Below, one piece after another: positions 55,218 through 62,331 of a DNA stretch of 64,000 nt. Each line of letters opens with the position of its first letter. The first letter of the stretch is position 1. The stretch comes from Acidobacteriota bacterium (GTDB taxonomy: Bacteria > Acidobacteriota > Terriglobia > Bryobacterales > Bryobacteraceae): assembly GCA_016201205.1 (NCBI GenBank), contig JACQDF010000030.1, positions 1 through 64,000 of the forward strand. Direction: 5' to 3'. A program made the position numbers and the translations under genes. Under the pieces are notes generated by a model that ran no database searches, had not been told where the DNA came from, and saw nothing but the letters and a program-made list of their open reading frames with translations.

Positions 55218-55750
55218 GTCTTGCCCTCCCAACCGCCTCCCATGAATTCGAGCAGTTGTTTCCGGCAGCGATGGTCCCAGGTGTAGATCGTGTTGATCGA
55301 CTCGACGTGAAGGATCGCCTGAATCTCGGAAAAGCTTCTGCCTTCCAGTTTGTAGCGAATCAGCTCGCGGCAGCGCTCCCCCAGGAGGGCCATCGCCTTC
55401 CGGAGGCGCTGAATCTGCTCGCGCCGCTCGGCGAGGGCAGCCGGATCAGGGTGCGGATCCGCCAGCGGCTGGTCGTCCGCCGGTACTTGCCTGTTCTCCC
55501 CGCGGCGGTAGCTCTTGGCGAGCATGCCCATCAATTTCCGCCGGGCGATCTCCAATGCCAGCGGAACCAGGTCCGTGGCTTCGATCACGTGCGGGTATTT
55601 CTCGACCAGCGTCATGATGACTTCCTGAGCCACGTCTTCGGCCAGATCCCTCCGATAACGAGATGCCGCGAACCCGACAATCCTTTCACGCAGCAGCAAC
55701 AGGATCTGATCGCGCGCCACAGCGTCCCGGGGCACACCCAATTCTAACAA
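55214..55750 (-). CDS. ECF-type sigma-70 family RNA polymerase sigma factor
   Basis: 178 residues from a TTG at 55750, chosen because AGGAGG lies 6 bases before it and the family sequence starts there. The track's 1434-base ORF runs antisense through the ACT gene. Region 2 is visible as RRDLAEDVAQEVIMTLVEKYP and region 4 as MALLGERCRELIRYKLEGRSFSEIQAIL with NTIYTWDHRCRKQLLEFM. Short sigma factors of this type switch RNA polymerase to stress or envelope promoters. Its stop overlaps the anti-sigma gene, a usual arrangement. Confidence 0.85.
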   Translation of the reverse strand: MLELGVPRDAVARDQILLLLRERIVGFAASRYRRDLAEDVAQEVIMTLVEKYPHVIEATDLVPLALEIARRKLMGMLAKSYRRGENRQVPADDQPLADPHPDPAALAERREQIQRLRKAMALLGERCRELIRYKLEGRSFSEIQAILHVESINTIYTWDHRCRKQLLEFMGGGWEGKT

Positions 55751-55789
55751 GGGAATCCTCCTGCTAAGCTTACTCTTACATCGGCAACC

Positions 55790-56446
55790 ATGACGGAAAC
55801 CATCGGACTGGAAGTCATTGCCGTCAACGGCCCCGGCGTCCTGCACCAGCTTACGGGGGTCATCGCCCGGCATGAAGGCGACATTACCAGCGTTGCCATT
55901 CTCGCCAGCACCACGGACGAGGCTCGCATTTACTTCGAGATCCAATTGCCAGGCGAAGTCGACCGCCTGAAGGCCGACCTGGCCGGCCTGGCCGTCGTGA
56001 AACAGGCGGATCTGACCAACACGATGCAGAGGATCTTCGGCAAGCGCATCATTATCATCGGCGGCGGTGCGCAGGTTGGCCAGGTCGCCATCGGCGCCAT
56101 CTCGGAAGCCGACCGGCACAACATCCGCGGCGAGCACATCTCGGTGGACACGATTCCGCTGGTGGGCGAGAAGCCGCTGGCGGAAGCCGTTCGAGCGGTG
56201 GCCCGGCTTCCGCGCGCGAAAGCAGTGGTTCTGGCGGGCTCGTTGATGGGAGGCGAGATCGAGAAAGCAGTGCGGGAGGTGCGCGAGCAGGGTCTGCTGG
56301 TGGTGAGTCTGAATATGGCCGGCAGCGTCCCCGAGGCAGCGGATCTGGTTGTGTCCGACCCGGTGCAGGCCGGTGTGATGACGGTGATGGCAGTTGCCGA
56401 CACCGCCAAGTTCACCGTCGATCGCCTGAAAAGGCGGGTGTTCTGA
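55790..56446 (+). CDS. ACT-domain protein with DUF5612-like C-terminal domain
   Basis: 218 residues. The N-terminal ACT domain (IGLEVIAVNGPGVLHQLTGVIARHEGDITSV) should bind an amino acid or similar ligand. The C-terminal half (KRIIIIGGGAQVGQVAIGAISEADRHNI, KAVVLAGSLMGGEIEKAVREV, DLVVSDPVQAGVMTVMAVADTAKF) has a nucleotide-fold look and resembles DUF5612, best known from methanogens. It has no enzyme motif I can name. Divergent from the sigma-factor gene with a 39-base gap, so the two may share a control region. Confidence 0.7.
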   Translation: MTETIGLEVIAVNGPGVLHQLTGVIARHEGDITSVAILASTTDEARIYFEIQLPGEVDRLKADLAGLAVVKQADLTNTMQRIFGKRIIIIGGGAQVGQVAIGAISEADRHNIRGEHISVDTIPLVGEKPLAEAVRAVARLPRAKAVVLAGSLMGGEIEKAVREVREQGLLVVSLNMAGSVPEAADLVVSDPVQAGVMTVMAVADTAKFTVDRLKRRVF

Positions 56447-56459
56447 AAGGGAACGATGA

Positions 56460-56465
56460 CATAAT
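56460..56465 (+). promoter_or_regulatory. -10-like box, probable leaderless start of oxidoreductase
   Basis: CATAAT ends 6 bases before the ATG at 56472; no Shine-Dalgarno. Confidence 0.45.
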
Positions 56466-56471
56466 ACTCCC

Positions 56472-57719
56472 ATGAACCGGCGTAACTTCCTCTCCCTTTC
56501 CCCGGCCGCCGCCTTAGCGGTCATGCAGCCCGGCAACCCGGTCCGTATCGCCATCATCGGCATGGGCTCGCGGGGCAGCGCGCTGCTTGGCGAATTCACC
56601 GCCGTCTCCGGCGTCGAAATCGCCACTGTGGTCGACCCCGATGGCAACCGCGCCGAGAAAGCCGCTGCCGCGGTGCTTCAGAAAACAGGCCGCCGGGCGC
56701 GCGTCGAATCCGACATGCGCCGCGTCTTCGACGACAAATCCGTGGACGCCGTCGTCATCGCCACCACCAACCACTGGCACGCGCTCACTGCTATCTGGGC
56801 CATCCAGGCCGGCAAGGACGTCTATGTCGAAAAGCCGGTGTCGCATAACATCTTCGAAGGACAGAAGCTGGTGGAAGCCGCCCGCAAGTACAATCGCATC
56901 GTGCAGGGCGGCACGCAGCGCCGCTCGAGCGGGCGTTTTCGCAAAGCGGTCGCGCTTCTGCACGACGGCGTCATCGGCGACCTTTACCTGGCGAAATGGT
57001 TTTTCCCAGGCAACCGCGACTCGATCGGCTTTAAACCCACCGAGCCTCCGCCCAACTGGCTCAACTGGGACCTGTGGCTCGGCCCCGCGCCCGACCAGCC
57101 CTACCACGCCAATCTTGTCCACTACAACTGGCACTGGTTCTGGGAATTCGGCAACGGCGAATTGGGGAACAACGGCATCCACCTGGTCGACATTTCCCGC
57201 TGGGGGATGCGGAAAGAACTGCCCGTCAAGGTGCACTCCTGGGGCGGGCGCTTCGGCTACCAGGACCAGGCACAAACACCGAACACGCAGAACGTCACCT
57301 GGCAGTATGCCGATGGCTCAGCGATTGTGGGCGAGATCCGCGGCCTCTATACCTCTGAGCCGATGACCTGGGATTTCTTCGGCTCCAAGGGACATCTGCG
57401 CATCGACACCGACGGCCGCTTCCGCTGGTGGCTTGGCCGCAACCAGAAGCCGGAACCCGAAGCCGAAGCGGCGCCCGAATCCAGCCACTACGCCAGCTTC
57501 ATCGAAGCCGTGCGAACGCGCAAGCGCGAATTGCTGAACGCGGAGATCCGCGAGACGCACCTGTCCACGGCGTTGTGCCATCTGGGCAACATCTCCTACC
57601 GGCTGGGACGGGAGCTGCGCTTCGATCCAGCCAGGGAAAAATTCGTTCAGGATGCGGATGCCGACAAGCTGCTGCGCCGCCAGTATCGAGCGCCTTACGT
57701 GGTCCCCGACAAAGTGTAG
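56472..57719 (+). CDS. Gfo/Idh/MocA-family oxidoreductase, Tat-exported
   Basis: 415 residues with a Tat-type start (MNRRNFLSLSPAAALAV). Rossmann NAD-binding motif IGMGSRGSALLG, the VDPDGNRAEKAAAAVL strand, ATTNHWHALTAIWAIQAGKDVYVEKPVSH with the catalytic Lys of the EKP motif, and a C-terminal substrate domain (FWEFGNGELGNNGIHLVDISRWGM, DWDLWLGPAP-type region). It probably oxidises or epimerises a sugar or inositol-type substrate, often using a tightly held NAD in the exported members. 26 bases after the ACT gene. Confidence 0.88.
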   Translation: MNRRNFLSLSPAAALAVMQPGNPVRIAIIGMGSRGSALLGEFTAVSGVEIATVVDPDGNRAEKAAAAVLQKTGRRARVESDMRRVFDDKSVDAVVIATTNHWHALTAIWAIQAGKDVYVEKPVSHNIFEGQKLVEAARKYNRIVQGGTQRRSSGRFRKAVALLHDGVIGDLYLAKWFFPGNRDSIGFKPTEPPPNWLNWDLWLGPAPDQPYHANLVHYNWHWFWEFGNGELGNNGIHLVDISRWGMRKELPVKVHSWGGRFGYQDQAQTPNTQNVTWQYADGSAIVGEIRGLYTSEPMTWDFFGSKGHLRIDTDGRFRWWLGRNQKPEPEAEAAPESSHYASFIEAVRTRKRELLNAEIRETHLSTALCHLGNISYRLGRELRFDPAREKFVQDADADKLLRRQYRAPYVVPDKV

Positions 57720-57739
57720 GTTGGGTTGCCGGGCGTACA

Positions 57740-58696
57740 CTACTTGTGCTTCTTCCAGTAAACTTCGGGGCGTTTGTCCGGCCGAAGCTGCGGATTCGGG
57801 GCCACCATCCTCTCGTAGAGCTCGGGCCGACGCGCGCGAATGTAGGATCCGCCGCTGGCGAGCTCGAGCTTCTCCGGGATGAGGGTCGCGGTCACCACCT
57901 CATCGCCCAGCGAGCGGCACTCGGCGAGAATCTCGCCGTAGGGATCGAGAATCATCGAGCCGCCCGGCTTGATGGCGCCGCCTTCGACGCCGATGGGATT
58001 CGCGTAGAGCGCATACACCCCGTTCTCCCACGCGCGCGCAGGCAGCCAGCGCAGGATCCAGCCGCGGCCTTTGGGGCCATCAAACTCCTGGCGGCAGCGC
58101 ACCGGATCCCGCTGGCGATTGTGCCAGATCTCCGGCTCGACAACGCCCCGTCCCGGCATGGGGCTCGGCAGGCAACCGGTGACATGCGGCATCAGCACGA
58201 TCTGAGCTCCCATCATCGCCGTCAGCCGCACATTCTCGGGAAGATTGTTGTCATAGCAGGTCAGCATGCCGAAGCGCCAGCCAGCGTAATCGAAGACGTC
58301 GTAGCGGTCGCCGCACGTGATGTGCTCGCTGATGAACTCGTGGATCTTGCGATGCTTCGCGATCAACCCGTCGCGTGTCACGACCACCTGGCAATTGTAA
58401 AGGTGATCGCCGTCACGCTCGATGAGCCCGGCTGACACGGCGATGTCGAAGGAGGCCGCAATCCTCTGAAGCTTCTCGACGGAAGGGCCCGGCACGGGCT
58501 CGGCCAGCGCTTCCGTCCCGGCGCGCGTCAGCGTCTCCAGGAAAGTGTAGCCGGAGATCGAGCACTCGTGAAAAAGCACAAGCTGAGCGCCCTGCCGCGC
58601 AGCCTCGCCGCCCAGCCGCTCGATGATCGAGAGATTGTAGTGCTTGTCCTGGTCGCGCGTCTCGAACTGGGCGGCGGCCACCACCACATCGTTCAT
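57740..58696 (-). CDS. Nitrilase-superfamily carbon-nitrogen hydrolase
   Basis: 318 residues from the ATG at 58696 (MNDVVVAAAQFETRDQDK); the track start is a TTG three codons earlier. The catalytic triad is visible: Glu in LFHECSISG, Lys in IAKHRKIHEF and Cys in GMLTCYDNNLPENV. This superfamily hydrolyses amides, carbamoyl or nitrile groups, for example N-carbamoyl amino acids or putrescine precursors. No flanking gene fixes the substrate. Converges on the oxidoreductase with a 20-base gap. Confidence 0.88.
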   Translation of the reverse strand: MNDVVVAAAQFETRDQDKHYNLSIIERLGGEAARQGAQLVLFHECSISGYTFLETLTRAGTEALAEPVPGPSVEKLQRIAASFDIAVSAGLIERDGDHLYNCQVVVTRDGLIAKHRKIHEFISEHITCGDRYDVFDYAGWRFGMLTCYDNNLPENVRLTAMMGAQIVLMPHVTGCLPSPMPGRGVVEPEIWHNRQRDPVRCRQEFDGPKGRGWILRWLPARAWENGVYALYANPIGVEGGAIKPGGSMILDPYGEILAECRSLGDEVVTATLIPEKLELASGGSYIRARRPELYERMVAPNPQLRPDKRPEVYWKKHK

Positions 58697-58739
58697 GCGA
58701 TTCAACGCAACTCTAGCATGACGGTTTGGGGAATTGAAT

Positions 58740-58817
58740 TGGCGTCCCCGACGGGATTCGAACCCGTGTTATCGCCGTGAAAGGGCGGTGTCCTAGGCCG
58801 GGCTAGACGACGGGGAC
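58740..58817 (-). tRNA. tRNA-Glu (TTC)
   Basis: On the minus strand the acceptor arm GTCCCCG pairs with CGGGGAC; D-arm GTCTAGCCCGGCCTAGGAC, anticodon loop CTTTCAC (TTC), T-arm GGGTTCGAATCCC. Discriminator G and an encoded CCA are present. Confidence 0.96.
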
Positions 58818-58888
58818 GCAAAGAAGGCAGGCCTTGCACTTTCTAATCTATCATCTCGATCCAGCCTGTCTCAACTTGAGGGCGGAGC

Positions 58889-59212
58889 TTACAGCGTCTT
58901 CAGATAAGCGATGACGTGGTTTTTCTCTTCGTCGCTGAGGATTTCTTTGTAGGCTGGCATGCCGTTGCCGCCTTCGTTGATGACGCCGCGGACGGTTTCC
59001 TCGGTGGGCTTCTTGCCGTTGTTGAGCTTCGCCTTCTTGAAAAGCCCCTTCAGGCCAGGGCCCATTTTCTTTTCCTCGCTGTCGGCGTTGTGGCACACGC
59101 CGCACTGCTCGAATAGTTCTTTGCCCTTGTCCGGGTCGCCTTTCTGGAAGCCAGAGAGCAGATTGGCTGCAAGCACCACGGCGACACTGGCGGGGATCAA
59201 CTTCTTCAGCAT
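58889..59212 (-). CDS. Small periplasmic cytochrome c
   Basis: 107 residues with a signal peptide (LKKLIPASVAVVLAANLLSG). One haem c site, CGVCH, follows KGKELFEQ. The axial Met is expected in GGNGMPAYKEILSDEEKNHVIAYLKTL, the C-terminal helix typical of class I cytochromes c. It carries electrons between periplasmic partners. GAGGAGG before the ATG is a strong ribosome-binding site. Upstream of it, divergent, lies the glycosyltransferase/peroxiredoxin gene. Confidence 0.9.
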   Translation of the reverse strand: MLKKLIPASVAVVLAANLLSGFQKGDPDKGKELFEQCGVCHNADSEEKKMGPGLKGLFKKAKLNNGKKPTEETVRGVINEGGNGMPAYKEILSDEEKNHVIAYLKTL

Positions 59213-59279
59213 GGAGTACCCAGATCCTCCTCAAGGATGTAGAGTGGTCGCTATTAGTTTAGCGCATCGGAAGGCGTGC

Positions 59280-59285
59280 TAGCCT
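59280..59285 (+). promoter_or_regulatory. -10-like box, probable leaderless start of the fusion gene
   Basis: TAGCCT, preceded by TGC (extended -10 form), ends 6 bases before the GTG start at 59292. Confidence 0.45.
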
Positions 59286-59291
59286 GAAGCG

Positions 59292-60344
59292 GTGCGCCCG
59301 GCGATCCTCCTGTTCGCCAAAGCCCCCGTGGCTGGCAGGGTCAAGACACGGCTATCGCCGCACCTGACACCCGGGCAGGCTGCCGCTCTGCACGAGCGAA
59401 TGGTATCCGACACGTGGAGCCGGCTGGAAGGGCTGGGTGATCTCGAGTTGCATACCGACGTAGCCACCGAGGCCTGGCCGCAAGCGGCTGTGCGAAGACT
59501 GCAAGTAGAAGGCGACCTCGGCGCGCGGATGTACCACGCGCTCGAGGCGGCTCTCGGCCAGGGCCGACCTCGAGTGATGATCGCCGGCAGCGACGCGCCG
59601 CAGCTTCCCGCGGCGCAGTTACGCGACTTGCTGAACGCTGATGCCGACGTGGCTTTGGGGCCTACCGAGGATGGCGGCTATTATGCGATTTCCTGCCGCC
59701 GCATCCATCCGCGCATGTTCGAAGGCGTGCGCTGGTCCACGCGCTCGGCTCTCAGTGACACCGCCGCCGCCGTGCTGCGCTGCGCGCTCAGCGTGCATGT
59801 CGGCGCTCCATGGTACGACATCGATACACCGGAGGATCTCGGCCGGCTGCCGGAATCCTGGAGAATGGAGCTTTGTATGCCATTGAAGGAAGGCGATCCC
59901 GCCCCGGCCATCCCGCTTCTCACTGATGAAGGCGCGGCGTTTGACTGGGCCGGTATCACCGGCCGTAACGCCGTGCTGTTCTTCTATCCACGGGCGGACA
60001 CGCCGGGTTGAACGGTGGAGGCGTGCGAGTTTCGCGACGCAATCTCCGATTTTCAAGACCTCGATGCGGTGATTCTCGGCATCTCCGGGGACACCGTCCA
60101 GGCGCAGGCGAAGTTCAAGAGGAAATACAACCTGCCGTTCGCGCTGCTGTGCGACACCGAGCATCGGGCTGCCGAAGCCTGCGGGGCGTGGGTGGAGAAG
60201 AACATGTACGGCAAGAAGTCCATGGGGATCGCCCGGACGACGCTGCTGATCGGCAAAGATGGCCGCGTCCGGAACATCTTCCGCAATGTAAGAGCGGCCG
60301 GTCACGCCGAGCAGGTGAAGCAGGCGCTGGCGGCGTTAGCGTGA
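59292..60344 (+). CDS. TIGR04282-type transferase fused in frame to Sec-peroxiredoxin
   Basis: 350 residues if the TGA at 60009-60011 is read as selenocysteine. Residues 1-191 are a nucleotidyl/glycosyl-transferase-like domain (LLFAKAPVAGRVKTRLSPHL, MIAGSDAPQLP, ALGPTEDGGYYAI, WYDIDTPEDLGRL) of the CofC-like TIGR04282 family, named rSAM/selenodomain-associated transferase 1 and later linked to arsenosugar synthesis. No stop separates it from a complete Bcp-type peroxiredoxin. The ORF track ends at the TGA and restarts at 60015. Start is a GTG behind a TAGCCT box. The peroxiredoxin may also be made from an internal ATG at 59877. Confidence 0.78.
59877..60344 (+). CDS. Bcp/PrxQ-type peroxiredoxin, selenocysteine at peroxidatic position (internal start)
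   Basis: 155 residues from the ATG at 59877, with GGAG 6 bases before it; E. coli Bcp is 156. MPLKEGDPAPAIPLLTDEG, then AVLFFYPRADTPG-U-TVEACEFRD: the TGA stands exactly where Bcp has peroxidatic Cys45, and the resolving Cys lies five residues on. The rest (ISGDTVQAQAKFKRKYNLPFALLCD, GIARTTLLIGKDGRV) is a normal peroxiredoxin. It would reduce hydroperoxides with thiol donors. Sec-containing Bcp proteins are known in bacteria. Whether it is made free, fused, or both is open. Confidence 0.78.
60021..60040 (+). promoter_or_regulatory. Putative bacterial SECIS hairpin (peroxiredoxin gene)
   Basis: GCGTGCGA (60021-60028) pairs with TCGC-G-ACGC (60032-60040) with one bulged G, leaving apical loop GTT. 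The GU of the loop lies 18-19 bases after the TGA, inside the range for bacterial SECIS elements. Confidence 0.6.
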
Positions 60345-60370
60345 AATTGCGCCGGCAACGCCGGACGTGC

Positions 60371-60376
60371 TAGCTT
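60371..60376 (+). promoter_or_regulatory. -10-like box of tRNA-Arg
   Basis: TAGCTT preceded by TGC (extended -10), 14 bases before the tRNA. The context cgtgctagc-tga repeats that before the gene at 59292. Confidence 0.35.
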
Positions 60377-60390
60377 GAGAGTGTTCCGCT

Positions 60391-60467
60391 GCGCCTGTAG
60401 CTCAGTTGGATAGAGCGTCTGGCTACGAACCAGAAGGCCGGGTGTTCGAGTCACCCCAGGCGCACCA
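60391..60467 (+). tRNA. tRNA-Arg (ACG)
   Basis: Acceptor arm GCGCCTG pairs with CAGGCGC, D-arm TAGCTCAGTTGGATAGA, anticodon stem CTGG/CCAG with loop CTACGAA (ACG), T-arm GGGTGTTCGAGTCACCC. Discriminator A and encoded CCA end at 60467. Confidence 0.97.
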
Positions 60468-60480
60468 TAGAATCAACGGC

Positions 60481-60738
60481 TTAGCTGCACTTAACTGGAC
60501 TGGAACAAGATCGGACGTACGTGCTGGCGTAGCCGGACAAGCTCGCTTGCATTGTGCCGAAGGAGATTGTCCTCCCAAATTGTGTCAATTTCTTGACGAC
60601 AATCTTGCGCCATCGCCAGACCGATTGCCTCGTAGGAACAGGCTGCTCCAAACCCAGGAGAAAGCCGTTTGCCAATTGGCGATTGGCATCGTCTTCGGGC
60701 AGCACCAAGACGTGTGGCTTATACTTATTGACACTCAT
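60481..60738 (-). pseudogene. Truncated partner gene of AAA ATPase
   Basis: 85 codons starting inside the ATPase stop (ATGA), so coupled to it. The N-terminus (SVNKYKPHVLVLPEDDANRQLANGFLL) looks like a genuine protein start, resembling a larger partner protein encoded next to AAA ATPases of this type. After about residue 30 the sequence becomes basic and irregular and ends 14 bases from tRNA-Arg. This suggests that the rest was lost in a deletion or frame change next to the tRNA. Function unknown; identity of the full-length family is from memory and needs a search. Confidence 0.5.
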
Positions 60739-61844
60739 GGCTCCACGTCGCCGCGGACCAGGGCGCCAACGAGATCCCCGCTGACTTCGATTTCGTCGAG
60801 CGGACGCACGATCGTGGGCTCAAGATGGCTTTTCCTGTAAAGCACAAGTGTGTTCTCGTCGGAAAAACGGCGGATCGCTTCGGGGTTGTGTGAAGTAGCG
60901 ATGAACTGACCGCCAGACTGGAAAGCTTTGCGCAGAGCCAGCACAAAGTGGCCAACTTCGGACAGTGCCAGGTGACTGTCAGGTTCATCCCAGAAACACA
61001 ACAGCGGGCCATAAGCGTCGTTTGCGGCAAGCACCAGGGCGCATATCATGAAACATTTTTCGCCGTCGGCCAGATCCTCAAAAGGAAGGTTCACGCTCCC
61101 CTGGTCGTTGGAAAACTGGACGACTAACCTGCGAGAGTCTTTGCCGTCCGCCGGATTCTTGATGTCCTTGAGGTCGGGCATCACTTGCCTGAGATAGTCG
61201 TCGATCTTGGTATACGCGGATGGGGCGTAAGCCAGGAGACCTGAAAACCAAGCGCCAAAGTCTGTGACCTGAAGATTCGGCTGCAGCATCTCTTCTTTGG
61301 AGTCTCCTCGAATCAGGCTGGGCGTTGGCCGAAGTATCAGCATCCGAGCAAGCCACTGCTTGAAGACGGATAAGGGATCGTTCGTCGATTGTTGCTGAAT
61401 TATCGGGAGAGCCATCAGGTGCCAGTCGATTCGGAAATCGGCCTCTTTCTCCTGGCCTGCTCTTGCAAGATGCACCTGCGCCAATTCTCGGGTGTAGACA
61501 GGCTTGCCGCCAACCGCGAGCTTCTCTTCGCGTACGCGAAGTTCTTTGAACCCTTTCGGGAGTTCGAGAGCAACAACGTACTGGTAGATCTCGGCTTCCA
61601 GCTCGACTTCGATTTCAAATCGCGTAGGCACATCTGTGCGTCCACGAGCAATGTCCTTCGGCTCAATCAGATCGCCCACTCGGTTCGTACCTCGCGCGAT
61701 CTTCTGTAGAATCTCCAACGCAAGGCCAACCGTTGTCTTGCCGGAGCCGTTGTTTCCAATCAGGAGCACGGACGACCGGCCCGAGACTGGCAACTCGAAG
61801 TTTTCCAGGCAACGGAAATTATGAACGTAGAGGCGACGGATCAC
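60735..61844 (-). CDS. AAA ATPase of the AAA_15/OLD-like type
   Basis: 369 residues from a GTG at 61844 (VIRRLYVHNFRCLENFEL); the longer track start lacks family sequence. Walker A IGNNGSGKTT, an inserted region of about 200 residues, the FEDLADGEKCFMICALVL signature, Walker B LLCFWDEPDSHLAL and the switch His in FIATSHNPEAIRRF mark an ABC/SMC-type ATPase like those in OLD, RloA/AbiLi and Septu-type systems. These often work with a second effector gene in phage defence. Here the coupled downstream gene appears truncated, so the pair may be inactive. Confidence 0.82.
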   Translation of the reverse strand: MIRRLYVHNFRCLENFELPVSGRSSVLLIGNNGSGKTTVGLALEILQKIARGTNRVGDLIEPKDIARGRTDVPTRFEIEVELEAEIYQYVVALELPKGFKELRVREEKLAVGGKPVYTRELAQVHLARAGQEKEADFRIDWHLMALPIIQQQSTNDPLSVFKQWLARMLILRPTPSLIRGDSKEEMLQPNLQVTDFGAWFSGLLAYAPSAYTKIDDYLRQVMPDLKDIKNPADGKDSRRLVVQFSNDQGSVNLPFEDLADGEKCFMICALVLAANDAYGPLLCFWDEPDSHLALSEVGHFVLALRKAFQSGGQFIATSHNPEAIRRFSDENTLVLYRKSHLEPTIVRPLDEIEVSGDLVGALVRGDVEP

Positions 61845-61954
61845 AAGAGAATGATAACGCGCTTGGCGGCTGAAAACAGAAGCTTGCCTTCTCGTTCTGA
61901 ACGCCAGCCTCCGTATGGATTCCACTTTAAAACCGCCCGCCCATTTCGCTGCGG

Positions 61955-61984
61955 TTGACCAGGGCCGACGGCCTCAGATATGCT
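61955..61984 (+). promoter_or_regulatory. Predicted promoter of rpsT
   Basis: TTGACC and TATGCT separated by 18 bases, upstream of the rpsT start at 62060 with a leader of about 70 bases. This is the best consensus promoter seen in the window. Confidence 0.55.
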
Positions 61985-62059
61985 GTTAGAAGCGCTCGAT
62001 GTGGCCGACACCACTTTGCTACAGCGCTCTCGTCAAACAAAAGGAAATTGGTGTAAGGA

Positions 62060-62326
62060 ATGGCAAATACGTTTTCTGCGCTGAAACGGATGCGGATGAC
62101 CAGGCGGCGGACGGAAGTGAACCGCCAGCGTAAGTCGCGGCTGCGGCATCAGATCCGCTCGTTCCGGCGTCTGCTGGATGAGAAGAATGTGGCCGGAGCG
62201 AAGGCCCTGCTGCCGGAGACTTTTTCCGTCATTGACCGCGCGGCCAGGTGGGGCATCATTAAGAAGAACACTGCCGCCCGCTACAAGTCCCGTCTAACCG
62301 GGCGTCTGTCGAAGGCCGCCGCGTAA
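62060..62326 (+). CDS. rpsT: 30S ribosomal protein S20
   Basis: 88 residues, typical size. The highly basic helical sequence ([38 protein letters not shown]) and the end [15 protein letters not shown] with the conserved N-x-x-x-R-x-K-S-R-L pattern identify S20, which binds 16S rRNA early in small-subunit assembly. AAGG motifs lie in the leader, the nearest touching the ATG. It stands alone, between the ATPase module and a convergent peptidase gene. Confidence 0.96.
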   Translation: MANTFSALKRMRMTRRRTEVNRQRKSRLRHQIRSFRRLLDEKNVAGAKALLPETFSVIDRAARWGIIKKNTAARYKSRLTGRLSKAAA

Positions 62327-62331
62327 GATCG

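Noticed and set aside
60391-60467. tRNA-Arg as an attachment site
   Set aside because: I found no second copy of its 3' end in the window, so an island border is only suggested by the truncated neighbour.
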